In this document: positions 55,601-64,000 of the stretch, one piece after another | Layout: every line of letters begins with the position of its first letter | Numbering within the stretch: the stretch's first letter is position 1 | NCBI GenBank assembly: GCA_028583605.1 | Contig: CM053328.1 | Span: forward strand, 5,773,304-5,837,303 | DNA: 64,000 bases | Reading direction: 5' to 3' | Source: Dastarcus helophoroides | Taxonomy: Eukaryota; Arthropoda; Insecta; Coleoptera; Bothrideridae | The notes under the pieces: model-generated | What the model was told of the DNA's origin: nothing | The model's database searches: none | The model's input: only the letters and a program-made list of their open reading frames with translations | Made by a program: the position numbers and the translations under genes

Positions 55601-58209
55601 CTAAGAATCGCGCTTGTCGATAATCCTAGCAACTTAATTACCAGTTAACATACTTTTCAAACAATCCTCGGAATGTTAGTCGTTCAATTGAGTGGTACTA
55701 AGATTCTAACATGCTACTATACCTTTTACCAAGGGAAATGCATTGCTTTTTAAATTCTGAGAAGTGTACAAAAATAAGGAAAAAAAAAAGAAAAAGAAAG
55801 TATCAGTATGAGTTAACAGGCGACTTACTTAACCATTGTTAATAGTCTTCCCCTAACCCTTAGTGCTGTTACCTACACCTAGAGACCTCTACTATACTTA
55901 CATGGAACTATCAGTGAGCGACATATTATCTGATTCGGTCCTGGCGTCAGAATGACTGCTCAACGATTGCATTTCGCTGTCCTGTCTCGAAACGGGATTG
56001 TAGGAATTGTAAGCGGCGTGAGACCCGGTGTTTCGATACATAAACAAACTACATGACGCAAAAAAAAACCAAAAATCGAATAAAATAAATCGCAACTTAA
56101 ACATACTAAAGCAGCAAGACCAAACTACTGCCGTTTGCAAAATCATCACTATTTCGAATTACTTACCCGGCGTAAGCTTCTGTTTTCGGACGGACGTCCG
56201 CCGCCCTGTGCTTTTGAGACATCAGAAGTAGATCCCGGGTTAATCGAACTGGTTGTGGCATGTTTGGTGTGTGGTATCCCGTACTGAAACTTGTCCCTTT
56301 AAAAACAAAAATGCATTAGGAAGTTAAAGTTAACTTGTTGCCGCTTTCCCCAGTAGAGGATCAGTGGCTCAGTTATTTAAAAATGAAGAAAAATTACCAC
56401 CATCGAATTACTTTATATAGAACATGGAAAAGAATGCAAATGTTAGAAACTACATTCAATTGTAAAATGAAAAGTCAAATAATTTTTATTACCTTGTAAG
56501 CTACAATTAATTGGTTATGATAGTCATTTCTGTTAACGTGTCTTTATTAAATCTTCAAGTTTAACTTCTCTCTAGTAACAAAAATATTTGAAGTATGGTG
56601 TCAAAATATGACAGCATCGAATGTCTAGGGTGTGTTTAAATTAGACACTTTATTCCGTATATTTCTCTCTGACATAAAATATATTTTCTCTCTGACATAA
56701 GTTCAACTATATTGAGAGAAGCTATCTCCTTCTCTAGCTGTGTAGGTAAGTCTCGGATAGATTCTATCAGGATAGTTGACACTTATGTCGGAGAGAAATG
56801 TACGGAATAAAGCGTGCACCCTAACTCAAAATACTGAAACCAAAACAACCGCTAGTTTTGGATATCAACTGGTTTTTGTTAGAGTGACTGAAGTTTCAGT
56901 TAGTTTCGGTTAAATTTAAGTCGTGTGTTCCTTTTAGTTTTTTTTTAATTCAACATTTCAAAATAATATATATTTTCTAAATTCTTCTTTTATCAAAATA
57001 TCGACTTGTTCTTAAAATGTTGCGTTGTTAATTTTCTTTTTTTTGAAAATTTCAACTTTTTCTCGAATTAGGTTTTCGTCGTGTGTGCTTCAGTTCTCTA
57101 ATTTTAACTAGGAGTACTAAGGTTAGAAACAGATACCCCAGCATCTTTCTTTCCTTCACGCAAATGATATATCGGGTGGCACCTAATGCATAAAAAGTCG
57201 ACGATCGTGTGAATTTTTAACAATGTTTCACTCTCTAGAAAAGACTTACCGGGTGTATGAACCAGAGGCGCCGAAGAGGTAACAACAAATTCGACATCTT
57301 CGTGCAAAGTTGGCAACGGTCCAACCCCGCTGGCTAAATTACCTAAATCCTTATTACTAACAGTACTGCTAGAAGAACTGGATTCACTGCTGAAGTCGCC
57401 ACTGCCATTACTCGGATTTTGTACGGACTACAATTAACAAAACAGTAAATTTAGAACCAAATAATAATCGAGCGAATTACCTGAAGATACTGGAGATAAA
57501 TATCAGACTCTAGAAAATTTGGGTACGTCGTATTATTAATTAATTGCTCTAATTGCGTCTGGGCCTCGTCAAACAAAGTTACCGGGGGTTCAAGACAGTG
57601 AGACGACTTCATATTCTTTACTATATTCTTCCGGAGGTCATCGTTAATTGGAAGAGCAGATTTCACAAGAAATTTCCTATAAATAAGCTTAACCAACTGC
57701 TGTATCTTTTCTTTTTCGTGCTGTTTCCTAAGCCCCTCGCAGGCGAACCAAAAGTGGAGGGCGTCCGCGTACATCTGCCCCTCCGATTCTAAGTACTGCA
57801 GAAACAATTTGACGCCATCCGAGTCTTGCAAAAGGGACCGTAGCGATTGAGCCCATTTTATGCAGGCGGGCGGCGAGGGAAATTCGTAGGGAAGTCTGGC
57901 GGATTCGTGTTTCGAAGACATCGGCAAGGAAGAACGGCAGCTCCCCTCTGGTTCGTAACCGTACGGAGCTGCGGAATCTAACAGAGGTATAAGACCAAGC
58001 CAATTAGAGAAGTGATGGGGTTTACCATTTGGAAAACGGTAGTATTTCCTGGGCGTTGGCGAGGAAGACTTATGTTTGTGTTCCATGTAGGCCGACGTCC
58101 CCCAGTCGGATATGGAGTGGGTCCTCTCCTCGCCGGGAACCGGGGGCCTCGGCTGCTTGTGGTCGAAAATGACGCCGCTGCCTTCATAAGTGTGCGTCTT
58201 GTCGCTCAT
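43485..58209 (-). CDS. Axin: Axin, Wnt destruction-complex scaffold (8 exons)
   Basis: Cytoplasmic scaffold that brings APC, GSK3, CK1 and beta-catenin/Armadillo together for beta-catenin phosphorylation. Exons: 58,209-57,481; 57,427-57,250; 56,296-56,167; 56,048-55,902; 55,000-54,719; 45,108-44,271; 44,195-43,968; 43,611-43,485. Domain order: tankyrase-binding 'RPPVPGEE' (residues 22-29), RGS/APC-binding (about 115-235), GSK3-binding '[14 protein letters not shown]' (exon 5), beta-catenin-binding '[15 protein letters not shown]' (exon 6), C-terminal '[10 protein letters not shown]' and 'QLEEARRRL', and DIX (exons 7-8). If four single-base insertions in exon 6 are allowed for, all phases agree and the product is about 884 residues, near human AXIN1 (862). 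As it stands exon 6 is not open. The 9.6-kb intron 5 holds a complete transposon. Confidence 0.95.
43880..43947. repeat. 22-bp triplicate in an Axin intron
   Basis: Three tandem units of 'tgtctgtcagtcaccttatg' plus 'gg' (units two and three differ by two bases, unit one by a few more), in the 356-nt intron between the two DIX exons. Confidence 0.85.
43968..44195 (-). CDS. Axin: Axin exon 7: first half of DIX domain
   Basis: '[15 protein letters not shown]', then '[20 protein letters not shown]' and '[17 protein letters not shown]'. This is the DIX domain, which forms head-to-tail polymers with itself and with Dishevelled. Acceptor 'ttctttag', donor 'gtaagc', phases 2 and 2. The intron to exon 6 is only 75 nt. 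Frame intact. Confidence 0.94.
44271..45108 (-). CDS. Axin: Axin exon 6: beta-catenin-binding region, several frame breaks
   Basis: Starts V-T-L-Y-L-L-W; '[20 protein letters not shown]' plus H-V-S-R-V-F is the beta-catenin-binding helix. Then the frame jumps: (a) near 44,894, after P-P-R-N-R; (b) at about 44,623 between T-D-S and G-V-S-V-V-S-D; (c) between about 44,400 and 44,500, before '[15 protein letters not shown]'; (d) at about 44,282 between L-M-D and D-E-F-R. Each of (b)-(d) is explained by one extra base, and removing them keeps the known Axin order (SDSGNVHDF, '[10 protein letters not shown]', 'QLEEARRRL'). For (a), either an extra base or a 53-nt intron with a phase conflict is possible; without the intron a TAA remains at 44,858-44,860. 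Confidence 0.85.
45110..45950. other. Axin intron 5, AT-rich DNA
   Basis: No coding or clear repeat structure beyond the usual 'tttcgaattttt' background. Part of the 9.6-kb intron between Axin exons 5 and 6. Confidence 0.55.
45955..46500. repeat. Tandem repeat, about 143-bp unit, four copies
   Basis: Units are phased on 'ctcggattcttaatgagcga'-like words at about 46,004, 46,145, 46,295 and 46,435 (spacings 141, 150 and 140). Each holds 'gacccc(a)aaaacccc', 'attacattgtc(t/c)caaaa' and 'ttttccgaccgg' in the same order. It lies in Axin intron 5. Confidence 0.8.
46620..47720. other. A-rich degenerate repeat in Axin intron 5
   Basis: 'aaaagtcgaaattttcaaaa' words without an exact period. No exon found; the strand bias is opposite to that of the 18-21 kb arrays. 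Confidence 0.6.
47730..47890. repeat. Dispersed hAT-like repeat, copy C (left end only)
   Basis: 'CAGAGAGGAGCAACC' plus 'tttttttacagcgggccaat' and 'gctggggcgcttgcacccc' match copies A (3567 on) and B (50,936 on). The sequence left of the terminus does not match them, so this copy fixes the true element end. It is truncated at about 47,890. Confidence 0.75.
48164..50398 (-). mobile_element. Tc1/mariner-type element with 423-bp inverted repeats (DD41D)
   Basis: 2235 bp flanked by TA (48,162-48,163 and 50,399-50,400). The ends are CAGGGTGTTACAAAAGT and its inverse. The inverted repeats run 48,164-48,586 and 49,976-50,398 and are nearly identical, which suggests recent movement. One transposase gene lies between on the minus strand. 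The element sits in Axin intron 5, in the same orientation as Axin. Confidence 0.92.
48687..49758 (-). pseudogene. Tc1/mariner-type DD41D transposase, one frameshift and one stop
   Basis: ATG at 49,758. Residues 1-110 hold a helix-turn-helix DNA-binding region ('[20 protein letters not shown]'). Catalytic blocks: '[12 protein letters not shown]', '[10 protein letters not shown]' and '[17 protein letters not shown]', with 41 residues between the second Asp and the last Asp of PDLNPLD. The frame breaks at about 49,117-49,130 in a run of nine A (plus strand); with eight, it continues [20 protein letters not shown] at 49,023-49,025 stands before I-M-H-D-G, where relatives usually have Trp. Otherwise full length, about 355 residues. 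Confidence 0.88.
50400..50802. other. A-rich intronic DNA
   Basis: Continuation of the 'aaaagtcgaaatttt' background interrupted by the transposon at 48,164. No gene seen. Confidence 0.55.
50803..53966. repeat. Dispersed hAT-like repeat, copy B, uninterrupted
   Basis: Begins with the 130-bp segment also found before copy A, then the terminus 'CAGGGATGAGCAACC' at about 50,935. It ends with the inverse-like 'ggccacgtcttgctcatccgtg' at 53,945-53,966, with 'gcgggcc' and 'gcggaccgcatgtggcccgc' subterminal words. The interior is non-coding. 52,297-52,390 is repeated at 52,848-52,930 with the sequence following it, an internal direct duplication of about 551 bp. It contains the empty site of the retrotransposon at 4197-8511. 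Confidence 0.75.
53970..54718. other. Axin intron 5, left of exon 5, no feature
   Basis: Plain AT-rich intron sequence. No repeat or exon recognised. Confidence 0.5.
54719..55000 (-). CDS. Axin: Axin exon 5: GSK3-binding region
   Basis: D-G-R-G-I-E-K, then '[13 protein letters not shown]' and '[20 protein letters not shown]', the helix that docks in the GSK3 C-lobe groove. I end the exon at 'cgcag|gtgcaa' because that phase fits exon 6. An alternative donor ('gag|gtcagt', about 54,748) would need a different acceptor or another small exon inside the 9.6-kb intron. The 5' part is secure, the 3' limit less so. Confidence 0.85.
55188..55603. mobile_element. Nested foldback MITE in Axin intron 4
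   Basis: Outer ends 'GTGCGTTTACACTAGACAC' and 'GTGTCTAATCTAAACGCAC' are inverted. Inside, 55,290-55,528 is a second large palindrome with arms starting 'acggagacttatctacgcag' and a 25-bp centre. The word 'atttctctctgacataagtg' occurs repeatedly in both orientations. It appears to be one family member inside another. Confidence 0.85.
55902..56048 (-). CDS. Axin: Axin exon 4
   Basis: '[20 protein letters not shown]' then D-N-M-S-L-T-D-S-S: this matches the conserved Axin S-L-S-L-T-D-S-S-(V/I)-D-G segment, which continues into exon 5. Acceptor 'catgtag', donor 'gtaagtat', phase 2 to phase 2. Confidence 0.93.
56167..56296 (-). CDS. Axin: Axin exon 3
   Basis: [12 protein letters not shown] then '[15 protein letters not shown]' and [12 protein letters not shown]: the linker after RGS, seen in insect Axins. 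Acceptor 'tttttaaag', donor 'gtaagt', ends in phase 2. There is no internal stop. Confidence 0.9.
56628..56821. mobile_element. Foldback MITE in Axin intron 2, same family
   Basis: 194 bp, flanked by TA at 56,626-56,627 and 56,822-56,823. Ends GGGTGTGTTTAAATTAGAC and a shortened 'aaagcgtgcaccc'. Contains 'atttctctctgacataa' direct and inverted, like the copy at 55,188-55,603. The TA duplication points to a Tc1/mariner-type or similar transposase. Confidence 0.8.
57250..57427 (-). CDS. Axin: Axin exon 2
   Basis: Begins S-V-Q-N-P, runs through a Ser-rich stretch and reaches '[11 protein letters not shown]', conserved after the Axin RGS domain, then 'SSAPLVHTP'. Acceptor 'attgtag', donor 'gtaagtc', ends in phase 1. 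The Ser-rich part lacks an ATG, so it is easily missed by frame callers. Confidence 0.92.
57481..58209 (-). CDS. Axin: Axin exon 1: tankyrase motif and RGS domain
   Basis: 243 codons from ATG at 58,209 to the donor 'gtaatt'. 'PRPPVPGEE' near the start is the tankyrase-binding motif found in all Axins. The RGS domain runs from about residue 115 ('[20 protein letters not shown]') through '[14 protein letters not shown]' to '[12 protein letters not shown]'. It binds APC SAMP repeats rather than a G-alpha. Frame intact; the local base composition is G+C-rich compared with the introns. Confidence 0.96.
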
Positions 58210-58330
58210 GTTAGGAATTTGTGCTCGGCCGCACGTAAGGCCCCTCCGTCGTATTCGTACCTTTCCTCAACTTCGACGACGATTGCTGATTAAGTCTCAT
58301 TATGAACACTGAAAACAAAAGAAAGAACTG
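58210..58330 (-). other. Axin 5' UTR region
   Basis: Sequence upstream of the Axin ATG on the minus strand; G+C-rich up to about 58,260 and then AT-rich. 'gaaaggtacgaa' may mark a splice site of a non-coding first exon, which cannot be fixed here. Confidence 0.4.
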
Positions 58331-58374
58331 TTACCACAGAGTATGAGACCGCTCAAGCAAATATTCTATGATAT

Positions 58375-58485
58375 TCCATATTGGTCCTTGATTATCTTCA
58401 AAAATTAAAATATAAAAATTGTCCCCTAAAACCAAAAAAGATTATCTTTCTTAGTTACAGGGGACAAGTTTTGTATTTCAATAAC
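58375..58485. mobile_element. Foldback MITE family, copy 3 (shrunken)
   Basis: 'ggtccttgattatcttcaaa' and 'aattgtcccctaaaacc' on the left and 'ttacaggggacaagttttgt' on the right form a shortened hairpin of the family at 757-900. The central 'gcgttagagc' part is deleted. Confidence 0.7.
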
Positions 58486-58499
58486 TAGAAAATAAGACT

Positions 58500-61400
58500 A
58501 TGATTTAATATTGTGCTGATTCTCGAACTGGATGTTGAAAAGTAGAATTTTCCTGTTTTATTAATTTCCATTTTTTCTTAAGATTACAAATGGTCTTGAT
58601 TTCTGCTTTTTTCCCAAAATTCTAAATTTAAAAACTGTATGTTTTCTAAAAATTTCGTGTCTGTTTCAAATTTCTTCTCAAAATTTCCAAATTAAATTCG
58701 AAATTTTCACTTATTTTCCCTAAAATTTGGGTTCTAACTTTAAATTCCAAAAAAAATTTTGAATTTTTTCCCAAAATTTTGAACTGAACCTAGAAGTCGA
58801 AATTAAAAAAAAAATTAAAAAGCTTGTAACTCTAAATTTCAAGAAAAGTTTTAGATTTTTTCTCAAAATTCTAAATTTAATCTGGAAATGTCGGATTTTC
58901 CCTAGGGTTTTAGAAGATGAAATTTAAAAAAAAATCGAAGAATTTGACTTAAAAAAACGGTAACATTTTCAAAAATTATTGGAAATTAAAAAAAAAGGTC
59001 GAAATTCTTAAACCAAGACGAAATAAGAAAGGTTCAAATTTTTAAGAGAAAACGAAATTTAAAAAAAAAGTAGAATTTTTCAAAGAAAAAACTCTAACTT
59101 TGGAGGAAAGGCCAGAAAAAAGGTAAAACTCCGAGAAAAGATCGAAAATTTAAAAAATGACTAAAATTTTCGGTAAAAGTGAAAATTACGAAAAAAGTCA
59201 AAATTTGCAAAGTTGACATTTCAAAAAAATTAAAAATATTCGAATAGTCAAATCTTATAAGCAAAGCATAAAATTTTCTAGAAAGATGACATTTTGAAAA
59301 AATCGAAGTTTCCAAAAAAAAGTCAAAATTTTGAGAAAACGGCCCAATTCTTGAAAAAGTCGAAATTTTGAAGGATACGAAATTTTGAAGGATTCAAAAT
59401 ATTAAAGGTTTCAAAATTTTAAAAAAGGTTAAAATTTCCACAAAACGTAAATATTTAATAAGCTCAAAAATTTCCGAAAAAGTAGAGTTTTTGAAGTTAA
59501 AAATTAAAAAAAAATAAAAACAATGAACGGAATTTCAAAAACAAGGACAATACGAAAAAAATTCTGACTAGTCGAAATTTACTAGAAAAGAATCATCAAA
59601 ATTTCGAGAAAAATAACATTTAATAGGCTCAAAACTTCGGAAAAAGTAGAAGTTTTGAAGTAAAAATTAAAAAAAAAAAAAATAAAAAAGATCGGAAATT
59701 CAAAAAAGGTGAAATTACGAAAAAAATGTCTGAAATTTACTAAAAAAGAATCATCAAAATTTCGAAAAAGATAAATTTTTGGAAAGACATCGAAAAGTCA
59801 TAATTAAAACGAAATTCTGTAAAAAATTCGAAATTTTAAGATTCAAAAATTTTAGAAATGATAACATTTCCACAAAAAGTATATATTTTAATAAGGTTGA
59901 AAGTTTACGAAAAAATGGAATTTCTGAAGTCAAAAATCAAACAAGCTAAGTTTTTGCGCTACAATCAAAAATTTCAGAACAGACGAAGTTCCCCCAAAAA
60001 GTAAATATTTCTAGAAAAATACAAAATTCTGAACGAAAGTCGAGATTTTTTTAAAAAAAGTCAATATCTTGAAGATCAAAATTTTGAAAGATTCGAACTT
60101 TTACAAAAGTCGAAGTTTTCAAATAAAGTAAAAACTTTCATTGAATTATAATTTTCCAAAAACATTCATTTGGAAAAAATAAAAATAAAAAAAAAACTTG
60201 AACCTTTAAAATTTCAAAAGTATCAAAAAAACGAAATTTTCAAGTCAGAATTTAAAAAAAGAACTTCCAAAAAATATGGAATATAAATAGTCAAAATTTT
60301 CAAAAATCAAAATCTCCAAAAAAATTGGAATCTTTAAAAACGCCGATATTTTGAAAAGAATCGAAAAATTCAAATAAGTACAAATTTTCAGAACAGGTGA
60401 CCATTTTTTAAAAAAAAGTAAGAACTTGGAAAAAGGTTGAAATTTAAAATATTTTAAAAGTTTCCATTTTCAAAAAAAAGTCAATATTTTCCAAGGCTGA
60501 AATTTTCAAAACAAAATTATAATTTAGCAAAAACGCTCAAAACTTTAAAGTGAAATTTAAAGAATCGTCGAATTTTTTAAAAAAGCGATAATTCTACAAA
60601 ATCGCAAATTTAAAAAACTCAGAATTTTGAAAAAGGTAAAACTTACAAAAAATTAAAAATTTCCAACAAATTAAAATTTTTTTAACAAGTCAAAACTGTC
60701 AAAAGAATAAAATTTTAAAGGTCAAAAAGACGCCGTTTTCTAAAAAACTTGAATTTTCAAAACAGCAAAATTTTTCAAAGAATTTCAAAATTTATAAAAT
60801 AAAAATGTCGACAAAATCTCTGAAAAAAACTAGAATTTATCAAAAATTAGAATTTACAAAAAGATTAAAGTTTCCAGAAAAAGTAAAAATTTTGAGAAAA
60901 GTTGAAATTTTCAAAAGTTAAAGTTGAAATTTGAATGGTCAAAATTTTTAAAATAAATCAAACGATTTCTAGAGCTGACATTTAAAAAGAAAGGAAATTT
61001 TGAAAAAAATTTGGAACTTAAAATTTGCAAAAGAAGTCAAAATTATCAAAATATTGAATCTTTTAAGTAAGAATTTAAAAAAATAAATTTCTCAAAAATG
61101 TCGAATAAAAAAGTCAAAATTTCGAGAAAAAATTGGAAATTTAAGCCATATTCTGAAAAAATTTTAAATTTTAAATAAGTAACAATTTTCAAAAAGGACC
61201 AAAATTTTTGAAAAAAATTAGTAATTTTGAAAAAAGTTGAAATTAAAAAACAAATAGAAATGAAGTTGCAGTTTTCAAAAAAGTTAAAATTTCGCAAAAA
61301 GTCAATGTTGAAATTTTCAAAAAAAAGTAGGATTTTCCAAAAAAGATCAAAACTTTCAAATAACGTGATAATTTAGAAAAAAGATTGAAATTTTTAAGAA

Positions 61401-62790
61401 ATGAAAATTTTCAAAAATCGCACTTTTCAAAAGAACAAAATTTTTGAAACAATTAAAATTTTGAAAAAAATGCCACAAATTTCCAAAAAAAGATGCAATT
61501 GTTTAAAAAAAAGCCAAAACTTCAAAAGGTAAAAAATTTTAGTCAAAATTCTCAAAGTAAAAAAATTGAAATTTTCAAAAAAGTAGAATTTTTCAACAAA
61601 ATAAATATTTCGACAAAAATTCAAAATTTTGAAAAAAATTTAATTTTTCCAAAATTTAAATTACAAAAAAATCAATAAAAGCTGAAATTTTTGAAGAAAA
61701 GAATTAAAATTTTGCATGGGTCAATTTTTTTTCAAAATAAGGCACAAGTTTGTTTGTTAAAAAGCTGACATTAAAAAAAAGAAATTTTGAAAAAACTGGA
61801 AACTTTGAAATTTAATATTTTCAAAAGTCAAAATTATCAAAAAATTAAACTTTAAGTCAGAATAAAAAAAATGAATTTTCAAGAAATGTCCAATATAAAG
61901 TCAAAATTATCAAAAATCAAACTTTCGAGAAAAAATCGGAATCCTGAAAAAGGACGCTATTTTGAAAAAAATTAAAATTTCAAATAAGTAGAAAATTTTA
62001 AGTCACAGTTTTCAAAAAAAGACAACATTTTCAAGGATTGAAATTAAAAAAAAATAGAATTTTGAAAAAAGGCTTAATACTTTCAAGCAAGATGAAAAAA
62101 TCGTTTTTTTTTAAGTGAAACTTTTGAAAAATTGCCACTGGAAGAGAAATCAAAATTTTGAAAAATTTTAGGTTTACAAAAAATTTAAAATTTCAAAAAA
62201 AGGCGAAGACTTTTAAAAAAATGAAAAATTTTTAAAAAAGTTTAAATTAAATATATTCATAAAAGTTGCAATTTTCAAAAAAGTTAAAATTTCACAGTCA
62301 ATATTTTGGAAGGGTGAAATTTTCAAAAAAAAAACTGCAATTTTTCAAAAGAGAACAACACTTTTAGAAAAGGTGGAAATTTACAAAAAAGATTATTAAA
62401 AAGTGGAAATTTTGAAAAATCGCAATTTTCAAAAAATAAAACAAAGTTTCAAAAAAAGTCAAAATTATCAAAAAACCGAAACTTTCAAGTCAAAATTTAA
62501 AAAAATGTCGAATATAAAAACTGAAATTTACAAGTCGGGCTTTTTAAAAGTCGAATTTTTTAAGTCGAAATTTTGCAAAAAAACCTTTAAAAGGTCAAAA
62601 ATTTAAAAACATTTTCAAAAAGTCAACATTCTTAAAAAATTAAAAATTTTAAAAAAGCAACAATATTAATTAAGTGGTCGAAACTTGCAAAAATGCCAAT
62701 CATTTCAGAAAAAGTCGAAAAATTGAAAGTCAAATTTTCACAAAATGTTCATATTGTGAAGTCCTTTTTCAAAAATTTTACAAATATTCC
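58500..62790. repeat. 4.3 kb of A-rich degenerate 'aaaagtcgaaatttt' repeat
   Basis: Nearly pure low-complexity DNA: short words such as 'ttttcaaaaaagt', 'aaaaagtcgaaatt' and 'aaattttgaaaa' without an exact period, T-rich until about 58,900 and A-rich after. Frames here are K/N/F-rich and have no resemblance to real proteins. Confidence 0.75.
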
Positions 62791-63045
62791 GGATATGACA
62801 CAAATTTTATCCCCTGAAATCAAGACAGTTAAAAAACACAACAAGACTTGCTCTAACGTATTTCGATAGCCAAGCTGTCATTATCGCAGAAATAATAACG
62901 TAAAATCAGTATTTCTCTGATGATAGCTTGGCTATCGAAACGCGTTAGAGCAAGTGTTGTGTTTTTTAATATTCTTAGTTTCAGGGGACAAGATTTGTAT
63001 ATCAATTTTTTAAGATAACCAAGGATCAGTCGGTTGAACCAAAAA
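62791..63045. mobile_element. Foldback MITE family, copy 4 (both arms)
   Basis: Left arm with 'tatcccctgaaatcaagaca' and 'cttgctctaacg', then 'tcgatagccaagct'. The centre is about 35 bp. The right arm has 'agcttggctatcgaaacgcg', 'ttagagcaagtgttgtgtt' and 'tttcaggggacaagatt', closing with 'gataaccaaggatcagtc'. This is the most complete copy of the version with the 'gatagcttggctatcg' insert. Confidence 0.8.
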
Positions 63046-63059
63046 AGAAAAATATTTTA

Positions 63060-63830
63060 GATTTGAAAAAAAATCGAAATTATCAAAGAAGCAGCTTTTT
63101 CCAAGTTGAAATTTTCAAAAAGTCGCCTTCCTTACATAACTCATAAATTTCAACACAAAAAAATCACAATATTCGAAAAATAAAGTCGAAGTTTCAGGGA
63201 AAGATTGAAATTCTGAAAAATTGAGAATTTCCAAAAAAGGCGAAATTTTTAAAACATAAACCAGGTAAGTCAAAATGTTCAAAAACAGTCAGACTCCCGC
63301 TTGTTTCCCTAAATTGTCAAGATAAGAATTAAGAATTTGTATACAAATATACCGCGTGTCGCAAGATAGAATACTGAAGAGATTTTTTTTATTTGTGAGT
63401 TTGGAACACACTATATATTTGGTAGTGGTTGAATTTGGACCACAAGCGATATTAGAGTGATAAAATTATGAATGTTACAATTTATAAAATTATGAATGTT
63501 ACAATATTTAATAAAATATGTTTTTTAAAAGCGATATTCAATTTAAAAAGCTAAAAATTCCTAAATTTAACATACTTTACACCTCCAACAAATTTATTTA
63601 TGAAATGTTTAACTTTAGACAGCAATTTATAGCCTAGCTGACATTCTATTAATAATTCCTTGATTATGTAACAAAAAATAAGTACAATAGTGAAATTTAA
63701 GACCTAAAAAATGGATTTATTATAACCAAAATTGTAAAAACATAAAAAATGATTTATGTTTAATCCCTGTATAAAATAAGATTATTAAATGTTAATTTAA
63801 TTTGTTTAGATGTTATTTTAATACAATTTA
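63060..63830. other. AT-rich intergenic DNA, no gene seen
   Basis: Degenerate repeat to about 63,300, then ordinary AT-rich sequence with a short direct duplication of 'ttataaaattatgaatgtta' near 63,480. No coding frame recognised. Confidence 0.55.
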
Positions 63831-63839
63831 CTATTATAA

Positions 63840-64000
63840 ACATAAAAAGGTGGTTCACCGTACAAAAAAAACCCCTGCTTCGAAATGGGTGAGGTCCACC
63901 ACGATCAATACAACCGAAGCCTTCGAAACAAGAACAAAAGACATACATGGGGCGCCCTTCCACTCACAAAACCCTCCATCTTGTATTGAATTATATAAAA
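63840..64000 (-). other. Possible first exon of an unknown gene
   Basis: G+C content rises sharply. On the minus strand, 'acaagATGGagggtttt' at about 63,980 has a good start context and is followed at once by 'gtgagtgg', a donor-like sequence, giving M-E-G-F and a splice. Alternatively the open frame M-E-G-R-P-M-Y-V-F from 63,963 could be read. Neither matches a family I recognise; this could also be a G+C-rich transposon piece. Confidence 0.25.

Noticed and set aside
57553..58293. Plus-strand and alternative minus frames over Axin exon 1
   Set aside because: Antisense or out-of-frame readings of a G+C-rich coding exon.

Overview
This window is nuclear DNA from an insect. The evidence is short canonical GT/AG introns, insect-type Axin, SLC25A38 and CEP20 homologues, and many mariner, pogo, hAT and non-LTR elements in a very AT-rich background full of degenerate 'tttcgacttttt' repeats. 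A beetle or another repeat-rich insect is my guess; the sequence does not settle the order. There is no prokaryotic, organellar or CRISPR content.

Four host genes are recognisable, all on the minus strand. (1) 1765-2088: the start of an SLC17-type major-facilitator transporter, a 4-nt coding piece plus one exon; the rest lies to the left. (2) 16917-23338: a complete five-exon mitochondrial carrier orthologous to SLC25A38, the glycine importer that supports haem synthesis. (3) 39336-39822: a complete three-exon CEP20/FOPNL-like centrosomal LisH protein. (4) 43485-58209: Axin, the Wnt destruction-complex scaffold, in eight exons with tankyrase-binding, RGS, GSK3-binding, beta-catenin-binding and DIX parts. 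Axin and SLC25A38 have conserved protein sequence and good splice sites. However, their longest exons carry single-base insertions that break the frame: at least three in Axin and two in SLC25A38. This looks more like uncorrected consensus indels than gene death.

Transposons fill most of the rest. 4197-8511 is a PHD-finger CR1-like non-LTR element, nested inside an older repeat whose empty site survives at about 51,510. 10,390-14,480 is a second non-LTR element with a coiled-coil ORF1 and an RTE-like ORF2, probably inserted in a hAT relic (10,277-15,406). 26,640-28,950 holds two inverted fragments of one reverse transcriptase. 29,735-30,525 is a mariner relic. 34,505-37,098 is a near-intact pogo/Tigger-like element with TA target duplication and a C-terminal zinc finger. 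37,300-37,590 is a mariner DNA-binding-domain fragment and 38,399-38,770 the tail of an R1/jockey-like ORF2. 40,656-42,195 is two mariners in inverted contact. 48,164-50,398 is a complete DD41D Tc1/mariner-type element with 423-bp inverted repeats.

Several foldback and inverted-repeat MITEs lie in introns and intergenic DNA. The remaining long stretches (for example 18.1-21.2, 30.5-33.1, 46.6-47.7 and 58.5-63.3 kb) are AT-rich degenerate tandem repeats with no convincing gene. I found no clearly new biological system. The best leads are the clustered frameshifts in conserved exons, the nested insertion with its empty site, the DD41D element with very long terminal repeats, and the pogo transposase with a zinc-finger tail.
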